In this document: piece by piece, positions 56,358 to 64,000 of the stretch | Layout of the letters: each line of letters begins with the position of its first letter | Numbering within the stretch: the first letter of the stretch is position 1 | Assembly: GCA_958009085.1 (NCBI GenBank) | Contig: OY253671.1 | Coordinates: 930,001 to 994,000, forward strand | Reading direction: 5' to 3' | Length of the DNA stretch: 64,000 nt | Source of the DNA: Protoeuglena noctilucae | Lineage: Eukaryota; Chlorophyta; Pedinophyceae; Marsupiomonadales; Marsupiomonadaceae | Translations under genes and position numbers: made by a program | Notes under the pieces: generated by a model | What the model was told of the DNA's origin: nothing | The model's input: only the letters and a program-made list of their open reading frames with translations | Database searches by the model: none

Positions 56358-58367
56358 TCAGGCGGCCGACGTCCCCGCCGCTGCCGCCACCGCTTGCCCT
56401 CTCGTGCGCTGCATGGCTTCCTTCGAGATGTCCTGCGTAATCTTGCTCACCACGTCCAGCACGCGGTCGATGTTCCTGCCCCAGTCGTTCAGCACGTCGT
56501 CCGCCGTTTGAACCTTGCCGAACCGCACGATGCCCTGCGAAGGAAACGACACCAGACCCTGTCCTGTCACCTTACTGCCCCAGCCCAAGCGCCAGGCCCA
56601 ATTGGCTGGCTCCTACCGAATCTCCCTATCGACAGCGTTGGTGGACAGGAAAGTGACCGTCCCACCGCACCCGCATGCCCCACCCGCCCCGTATACGCCG
56701 CCGCACCTTGGGCCGGTCGATGCGCACCGTCACCGCCTTCCCGTTGACCATGTCGGCCAGGTGACGCTCGGCCTCGGCGATGGGCAGGGCCAGGAGCTGC
56801 CCCAGGCGCTGCATCGTGACGCGCGTGTAGTACTTGGATACCACGAGGATGTTGTGCTGCACCACCCGGAGGCGGAGGTCCTCGCGCCGCTTGGTCCCGC
56901 GCGGCCCCGCGAAGACCTCCGGCGTCGCTTCCATCTCCGGGGCGAAGCGGGACTGGAAGGCGTCCCACGGCGCAATCTCGACGGTCGTGAAGGTGCGCAG
57001 GAGCTCGCGGCAGGCGGGGAGGTCCTGCATGCGTTTGTCCTGCATCGTCGTGTTGAGCAGCGTGTTGTGCTCGACGCCGGCCGGCGACAGCGCCAGGTAC
57101 CAGCAGATGTTCCGCAGCACGGGCTGCCACTGCCCCGCGTCCGCCTGCACGCTGTCTGTGTCGTAGATGGCCCGGAAGCACCGGCAGACCTCCAGGTAGT
57201 CGTCCTGGGCCTCGTAGTACCGGATCATCATCCGATAGTACCGAATCTTGAGCTCCTCCACCCCGGGGGTGCCCTCCTCCGGGGGCTCGATGCGCGTCCC
57301 CTCAATCCTGCAGCACACGGCGCAGTCCGGGACGCATGAGGGTCGCGAGTAAGCTCGCGCAGTCGCGGGATGCCGAGACAGTCGCGAGCCGTCTGCGCGC
57401 GGGAGAGAAGGGCAGGGTGGAGCGGGTCACGCACCCGAACGCCTGCTCTGGGCCGGTGGACTTCTTGAACGCCCCCGGAGAGATCTTCTTGGCGAGGATC
57501 TGTGCGCGCACGTTGTCCCCGCGGTCGAGGCAGAGCCGGACTTGCTCCAGGATGTAGCTGATCTTCTCCAGCTTGTGCATGGCGCCAAACGTCTCGACCG
57601 CCACCTCTTGCAAAAGGTCAGCAGCCCCCGCCACGTCGCCCTGGCTTTCCCGGATGCCGGCCAAGCGCTTGGTGAGGCGGGCGCGCTCGATCTCGACGAA
57701 GATCTTGCCCATCGTGACGCCCAGGAGGGTCTCGATGAGCTTAACCTGGGTCGCCTGGTCCGGGGCCTGGTCCACGTACCGCATGGCCTGCCGCACGAAG
57801 TCCTGGATTGCACCCCGCAGCTGCGCCCGGCGCTTGGAGAGCAGCAGGATGTGCTCCATCAGCAGGTCCCACTTGCCCGCCGCGAAGCAGCACTCGAGCA
57901 GCGCCCGGCACGCCCGCGACGTGCCCCCGACGTCCTCCGCGAGACGCTCCGTGCGCTCGAGCGCCAGGAGTCCCTGCAGCGCCGCATCAAGACCTCCCTG
58001 CACGAATTCGGGGACCCACAGCGTCGCTGGCGGCGCGGGCGCGGAGGGAGCCGAAGTCCAAAGCAGTTGGGAATGTCGGCCTGCTCCCAGCGCGCGGTAC
58101 GGGATCGCTGGGTCCCGGGACCCACAAAGGAGCTCGCAGTCACTCGACCATGGCGCGGACTTCGCGGGATGCGCGAATCACGCGGCGCAGCGGGAGATGG
58201 CACCGTGGCAAGCGCTAGGCGCCCCTTGCCTTCGCTGCCAGCTCCTTGTACCCCGCGATGTCGGTCTCCAGACTCGAGTAATCCCGCGCCTTCTTGCTCG
58301 TCTCCCCCTCCGGCTTGTCCACGGCCATGCTGCTCCCCGCCGCCCCCGTGTCCTCCGGGACTGCCAT
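56358..58367 (-). CDS. RPN5: 26S proteasome regulatory subunit RPN5
   Basis: Four exons (58367-58230, 57997-57462, 57307-56707, 56534-56358) give 483 residues (usual 440-460). RPN5 (PSMD12) is a PCI-domain scaffold of the proteasome lid. The N-terminal helical repeats contain LLMEHILLLSKRRAQLRGAI and GVTMGKIFVEIERARLTKRL. The core has IRYYRMMIRYYEAQDDYLEV and FRAIYDTDSV. The PCI winged helix reads VVQHNILVVSKYYTRVTM, LLALPIAEAERHLADMV and KAVTVRIDRPKGIVRF. The C-terminal helix is followed by an Ala-rich tail. The donor at 57461 is a poor GTCCAC but is the only choice that restores the AKKI...ELKIRYY junction. Intron 1 has a GC donor (GCAAGG, 58229). Confidence 0.93.
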
Positions 58368-58866
58368 TCTCGCGCCCTCCTAGCCTCCCGCAGCAGATCC
58401 TCTCCGCCAACAGCAACCTCGCGACAATGGGACCTTCGCGTCGATCACCTCGCGCCGCGACCGTCCCAGGGAAGCGCGCACAGTGCAACTATTTGCGAAT
58501 GCTACCAACGTGTGCCTCTGAACGCGCGCGGGTGGTGGGCGCAGCAACGGGCGACTGAGGATGGCGCGTCTGAACACACGGGTCAGCAGACATTCCGCAC
58601 ATAGCCAGCTCGGGCCGTGTCCGACACTGACAGTCACGCCAGCACAATGCGCGCTTGCTTTCGGAGCGGAGGCCTCGCTGGTGGTCATGCCAACGTCGCT
58701 GACTTGTTGGCGGTCGCGCAGAGACTCTCCGCCATCGTGGTGGTGACGAAAGGCCGGGCAGTCTTTGGTCCGCTCGCCTGCTCGCCCTGCGTCGACGTCT
58801 CCCGCTGCGCCCAGCGACTCTGTCAGGGAGGGGCACTTACCCGAGCATGGCCTGCTGAGGGCAGAC
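58368..58866. promoter_or_regulatory. divergent intergenic region
   Basis: This 499-nt gap lies between the divergent RPN5 and PEX14 start codons. It should contain both promoters and 5' UTRs. Open frames on either strand continue from flanking exons and are not supported. Confidence 0.35.
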
Positions 58867-61800
58867 ATGGCGGACGTGGATAGCTCGGCGCCCGACAAAG
58901 CGGGGCTGAGGGAGGACCAAATCGGCAACGCCGTGGCCTTCCTCCAGCACCCGAAAGTCCGAAACGCAGGTGTGATGCAGTTGATGAGTGCGGTGCAATT
59001 GAGGAGAGCCAGCCTCGCCAGCTTCGCCCGTCCTCCCCCCCCCCCTGAGCCGCTTGCCTCGCCGGCCCGCTGCGCCGCAGAAGTCAGCGCGAAGAAGGAT
59101 TTCCTGAAACAGAAGGGGCTCACCGAGGACGAGATCGAGGAGGCATTCCGTCGCGCGGCGGCGGCCGGCCCCACGGAAGGGGCCCTGCCTGCCCCAGCTC
59201 CAGCACTGGCAGCGCCGTCGAGCGCCCCGGCCAAGCCCTGGCAGCAACCGAGCCAGATTGCTGTCCCCCCTGCCGCTCCAGCCCCGGCCCCGGCCCCGGC
59301 GAAGGAGGGGCGCGGGACCCTGCGCACGGTGCTGGGGCTCGCTGTGCTTGGTGGAGGACTCTACGGGTTGCAGAGGCTCGTGCAGCCGTACGTCACGGAG
59401 TGGATCCAGGCCTGGCGCGACAAGCGGCGGGCCGAGGTCCAGGTGGGCCGCGACCCACAAGGGCCACCACATGTATTCATGCCGCCGACGCGAGGGCATG
59501 AGCGGCGTGTTGCTGACAGAAGCCCGCCTGACAGAGCCCGCGTTCTGTTCCCGGACTCGCAGGAGAAGGAGGACCGGCTTGCGAAGATCGCGGAACGCAT
59601 GAGCGTGGAGTACTCGGAGCTGCACGTGAAGCTGAGCGACGTGGCCAGCTCGGTTGGACGCCTGGCGGCCAGCCTTGAGGCACAGGCGAGGAGGCGCAGA
59701 GACAGACGCGTCGGCTGCATCGGCTGCTTGCCCGCGCAGCATACCTTGACGCGAGCTGTCGCCCTGCCGTGGCGCAGGGTCGCTCCAGCACAGGCGTGTC
59801 GCTGTCAGACCTGCGCCAGGAGCTCCGCACGTTCGCCGCGGTGATACAGGACGCCGCGCCCTCCCCGAATCCCAAGTCCGCGGGGCCCCTATCCAGGTGA
59901 ATGCAGCGACTATGTTGGAATGCAGTCGGTCATGTCGGCGATCATCGTAGCGGGGGTTGCGACTGACGTGCTCCCTGCTCGCGGCTGGCATGACTGCAAC
60001 CGCCCTTCGCGTTCCTGCACTGCAGCGCGGTCGCGGAGTCGCGTGCGTCTCCTGAGATGGACGCCCGCGTGGAGGAGCTGGCCAGCCGCATGGACGCCCT
60101 GCAGGCAGAGCTGGGGTCGCTCCGCGCGAGCGTGGCATCCGCGGCTGCCCTGGGCACCAGCCACAGCAACGCGGCGTCTCCGTCGGGATGGGGGCAGCGC
60201 CCGGGGCCCAACCTCACGGGGGGATCTGAGAGGCCGTCTGGCGGCTCCAGCATCAGGTGATGGGCGGCGGTAGCGGGGGTGGCATACATGGCGATGATAG
60301 TTGAGACGCTTAGTGGTTGATGCGAGGACGAGATGGGCGCCTGAGTCATCTTGTGTCTTCTCGCCAACGCCGGCCCGCCTCTCCCTGCCCGCAGCCTGTC
60401 TCATCAGGGCACGCCTGCGGCAGACGCCAGGGCACACCCCGCGCAGCAGCTCTCTTACCAGGACATCCTCGACATGGTGCAGAGGGGCGAGACCCCACCC
60501 AACATCCGCAAGGACATCGGTGAGTGCTCATGCAGGCACGCGCGACGTGCAATGTGGGGTGCGGTAAGGGGGCTGATCGAGAGCAGCCGCGAGATTGGAA
60601 TGCGCAGTAATAGCGCTGCAGCTTCTTGGCGCTTGGATTATACTTTCCTCGTTGTGTCGCTCTACCCTTCAGGTGTACTGCAACCCCAGACACTTGTTGC
60701 TCGCAGTGGACTCCCCGCCGGACCCCTCTCGGCCCCTCCCGCCCCGTTTAATGGCGCTGCGGCCCAAGCCGTGGCAGGCCAGCAGCGGGGGCGGCCCAGG
60801 CGCCATCACACCGCCCACGCCACCCCCGCCCGCCCCGGGCCCCGTGGGCCAGCCCTCGGGGTCAGCCCGGGAGGCCCTGGCGCCAGGCCCCGCGCCCGTG
60901 TTCCGCAGCGACAGTCGGGTGGAGGATCTCAAGCCCTGGCAGGCCATGCAAGCCGGCATGGCCGTGCAGCCGCCACCCCACATCCGGAGGTGAGCCGCGT
61001 GGCGTCCGGCATCCGCACTCGCACATCTTTCACGTCTCCCGTCTTATCGAGGTTTCATCATCACTTGTGCATCGCTGCCCCACCATGGCGCAGAGCAGCA
61101 CACCGCGACTCGCTTCCCTTTGCAGTGCGGACTCGTACCTCCCCTACACCACCCTGGCTGCCGACAACCGCCGCTACGACGGACACACGGCCAACGCGCG
61201 CTCCGACGGCACGCCTGCCGCGACGGGGCCCCCAGAGCGCCACTTGCCACCGCAAGCCACCCCGGCCATGTCAGGGGTGTCGTCTGGTTCCACCGCACCG
61301 CCCCCCGGGTCTGCCTCTGGCTCCACGCCGCGCCAGGCGGGCGCGGGCCCCGCCGCGCAGTCGCCGCTGGCCTCCACGGCCGCCCCGACCGCGTCGTCTT
61401 CAGGGACGCAGTCGTCCTTCTCGCCTTACCACCACATGTACCACAGCCGGGGGGGCGCGGCGGGCGGCGCAGCCACGCCGGACACGGCCACGGGCGGCCG
61501 AGGGCCCGGGGGCTGGGGCGACGCCGCTTTGGGGGACGCACGCCGCAATGCGGGTGGGGTAGCTGTGGCGGGGTGGCAAGGGTCCATGCAGGGCGAGGGG
61601 GCGGAGGAGGATGCGTGGACCCCACCGCCGATGCCGAAGCCAACGCTGGTGAGGAACGGGGGTCGAGTCCAGGGCAAGGAGGGGAACGGGGAGGGGTCGG
61701 TGGACCGGGGGTCGGAGACGGCGGGGGACGTGGGGGAGAGTGGGGCGGGGCCAAGCGGGGCCTCTGGCGCGAACGGTCATCATGCTGAAAGGGGCAGCCG

Positions 61801-61909
61801 GGGCGAGGAGGACGCTCCGGGCAGTTCGGGGGAAGGGCGCAAGGGGTCCGGGCTTCGTGTGAGCGCCGCGGAGTTCACGCCCGGGGCTGCTGGGGAGTCT
61901 GAGGCGTGA
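58867..61909 (+). CDS. PEX14: peroxin-14, peroxisomal docking protein
   Basis: Eight exons (58867-58969, 59081-59442, 59563-59685, 59778-59896, 60026-60256, 60395-60519, 60707-60989, 61126-61909) give 709 residues, longer than the usual 370-510. PEX14 docks the PTS1/PTS2 receptors PEX5 and PEX7 at the peroxisome membrane. The conserved N-terminal PEX5-binding domain is REDQIGNAVAFLQHPKVRN plus FLKQKGLTEDEIEEAFRRA. A Pro/Ala linker leads to the single membrane helix (TVLGLAVLGGGLYGLQRLV, near residue 117-135), then a coiled coil. The plant-specific motif LDMVQRGETPPNIRKDI with PPDPSRPLPP and RPKPWQ is intact. The last 260 residues are low-complexity Gly/Ser/Ala. Intron 3 has a GC donor (59686). 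Confidence 0.9.
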
Positions 61910-62088
61910 GGAGAGAGACGGGGCTAGCAGTTCAACCACGCGCGTTGAATGCGAGAGCTGGGCAGTTTACAAGGTCCAGGGCGGCGTCTGCTACTTCGCG
62001 ACAGCTGCGAGCGTGCATGGTGCTACCACAACTCCACCACTAATATGCAACTATGCTCTATGCCGGGGTAGTTGCCTTGACGCATCGA

Positions 62089-64000
62089 TCACCACTCTCC
62101 GTTCGTGAGTGCGTCTAGCACGTCCTTTTCTGTCATCCACTGGCCTACCAGCACGCAATGGCCGTTGCACCGGGCGCGCCGGGGGCAGCATCGCCGGTGG
62201 GCTGCCGCGCTCAGGCATCCCGAATGCCCCCGCAGCGCATTGGAAGTTCCAGCGAAGGGCGCAGCGAGCCAGGGACACGTGGCCAGTGCTCCGGTGGCAG
62301 CAATGACGCTCGCATCGACGCCGGCAGGGGCAGCCATCGCGCTGTTACCCGCCCCGTCGCCCACGTCACCCTGCGCCGCGTCAGCGATGCCGACATCGTC
62401 GCCGCTGCACCCCAGGACGAGCACGGCCAGGTTGCGCAGGTTCTCCATCGGCGGACACCAGACACGCGCGAAGGATTCGCAGCCCCAGGCGCCCACTGCA
62501 GAAATGCGGGACAGGGAGGGGAGGCCGCCGAGGGCGGCGCACAGCCGCTGCGCCGTCCGCTCGTCGAGGCGGCTGCGGGGGCGAGAGACAGATCATCGTG
62601 ACGTGCACCGTGTAGGCTGCTAGGACACGGGCCTGGCTGTCATCGCAGCGCAGGCGCCGCACCCTGAGACTGACATATCGATGCGGAAGTGCGTCAGTCC
62701 CTCCATGACGGCGATCGCCCGTGTGCCCGCCTCAACGGCCGATGGCTGGTAATCCGTCAGCGCACACTCGCTCAGGTCCAGCGCCTGCGAGAGACGGGCG
62801 AGAGCACGTTCCGACCCGGGCATCGCCACACGCCTGGCAGCGGCACAAAGCTGCTCGGTCCAACACAGGCAACGTCAGCTCGCTAGGCCGCGTCGCTCGC
62901 CTGGAGGCCGCGGAGTGCGGCCAGCACCGCGACCCCTGCCCACGTCACGTGTTCGTTCCACGCCAGGCTCAGCCGCGTGAGGCTCGTGAGTCCCACCAAC
63001 CGCGGGAGCCCCTCGTCCGTGATGCCGGCGCCCGGCGCGCGCTTGGGCAGCGGGCGTCGCTGGCCAGGTGGCCCAGCAGACAGAAGGAGGCACTGGAGGG
63101 CGGGGACGCAGTGCAGGTACTGCATGCCCTCATCGGAGAGGAGCGACGACGCGGAGAGGTCCAGGTGCGTGAGGGACGACATGCCCTGCAGGGTCTCGAG
63201 GTCCAGGTACGGTGGGGCGCCGGACGTGGAGGCCCGGTGGAGGTAGGGCAGTCGGAGGGCGCGGAGGTGGCAGAGGCGGGAGAGGCCGTCGAAGGGGCGG
63301 TCGCATCCGCTGTAGAAGAAGGCGTCGGAGATGGCGAGGGAGGTCAGGGCGGACAGCGCGGTGAGCTGGTCCAGGCCCGGGTCGTCCCAGCACTCGACGC
63401 AGAAGCGCTCGAGGGAGAGCTCGCGCAGGCTGGAGAGCCCCGCCATGCGCCGGACGTCCGAGGGCGACAGGGACATGCGGTGGGTGTTGCCAGCCCGGGA
63501 CCCCACCAGGGCCAGGGACTGCAGGCCAGTGAGGGCCCAGAGACCCTCGAGGCTCCCCGGCACAAACTCCGGCTCTGAGCTGGAGACGTGGTCGCTCCAT
63601 TGGAACCACTCAGAGGGCGAGACGGAGAGGCGGGTCAGTTGAGTGAGGCCAGACGCCTCGTCCGCCTGCAGCGGGGCGACGTCCACGGCGCGCAGCGAGA
63701 GCCGGGAGAGGGACGGATGGGTGCGGCACAGGCGCAGGAGCGCGGCCCAGGGGTCGCTCGCGTCCCTGCGGGGGCCACGGAGCGGCGCTGATTGTGCGGG
63801 GCGAGCCATCAGGTGGGGTGAGGGCATGGTCGCTGGGCAATGCGGGGCTCACGAATCTGTGGCGCGGCTGGGGCGATCATCCTCCTTGGCGAAGGGATTG
63901 GGGTCGTAGTTGGGCTCGGGAATCGCATATGTGTCGCTCCCCAGCTGCGGTACCTCGACGGTGGCGTCCAGATCTGTGGCAGTCGGGCGCAAGCGGCGCT
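62089..64000 (-). CDS. leucine-rich-repeat protein (5' end beyond window)
   Basis: Exons visible are 64000-63853 (continuing beyond the window), 63765-62901, 62784-62663 and 62572-62089. The upstream exon reads EVPQLGSDTYAIPEPNYDPN and then seems to stop at TGA 63851-63849. That TGA lies inside a GTGAGC donor, and an 87-nt intron with acceptor CCCCGCAG joins it in phase to the LRR exon, so I treat it as one gene. About ten LRRs follow, with units such as LSSLRELSLERFCVECWDD, LTALSALTSLAISDAF and LTSLTRLSLAWNEHVTW, and continue across a GC-donor intron (62900) as LRGLQALDLSECALTD. LRRs usually bind proteins; function and location are unknown. The C-terminal 60 residues are Ala/Gly/Arg-rich and may include unspliced intron. 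Confidence 0.68.

Noticed and set aside
1-64000. Transposons, CRISPR arrays, rRNA or virus-derived genes
   Set aside because: I saw no terminal repeats, reverse-transcriptase, transposase or integrase motifs, no regularly spaced repeats and no rRNA-like stretches.

Overview
This is nuclear DNA from a GC-rich photosynthetic eukaryote, most likely a chlorophyte green alga of the Chlorella/Auxenochlorella (trebouxiophyte) type. Almost every gene is split by short introns (mostly about 70-250 nt). The gene content is green-lineage: 7-hydroxymethyl chlorophyll a reductase, a pyruvate kinase with a plastid-type N-terminal extension, a PAP/fibrillin plastid protein, sterol C24-methyltransferase, a SAC1/SLT-type anion transporter with RCK_C domains, an OXA2-type insertase with C-terminal TPRs, and PEX14. 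The clade assignment is inference; 'green alga' is well supported and the genus is not. I saw no rRNA, tRNA, CRISPR array or transposon.

I built spliced models for 21 protein genes by hand and checked that the exon phases join. Strands largely alternate, so most neighbours are divergent (shared promoter region) or convergent. From left to right: a secreted carbohydrate-binding-like protein (-, 3' end cut by the window); SLC10A7/RCH1-type transporter (+); a coiled-coil protein (-); a 22-exon, 2605-residue beta-propeller/TRP channel (+); GPATCH4-like nucleolar protein (-); a voltage-gated K+ channel (+); plastid-type pyruvate kinase (+); eIF2A (-); sterol methyltransferase (-); MED17-like Mediator subunit (+); a secreted lamin-tail/CotH-kinase protein (+); OXA2-like insertase (+); SLT transporter (-); CBS-domain protein (+); prolyl oligopeptidase (-); HCAR (+); a small secreted Cys-rich protein (-); PAP/fibrillin (+); RPN5 (-); PEX14 (+); and a leucine-rich-repeat protein (-, 5' end cut by the window).

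The genes do not form a pathway. Housekeeping roles (translation, proteasome, Mediator, peroxisome import, mitochondrial insertion) sit beside plastid functions and membrane transport. Two unrelated ion channels lie about 3.5 kb apart.

Three things stand out. First, one continuous reading frame across 22 exons joins an N-terminal WD-like propeller to a six-helix TRP pore. Second, about 15% of the introns (21 of about 136 in my models) use a GC donor, always in a GCRAG-like context; about 1% is usual in plants. Third, a eukaryotic, intron-bearing secreted protein joins a lamin-tail domain to a CotH-type kinase. All exon borders come from reading the sequence by eye and should be tested against transcripts.
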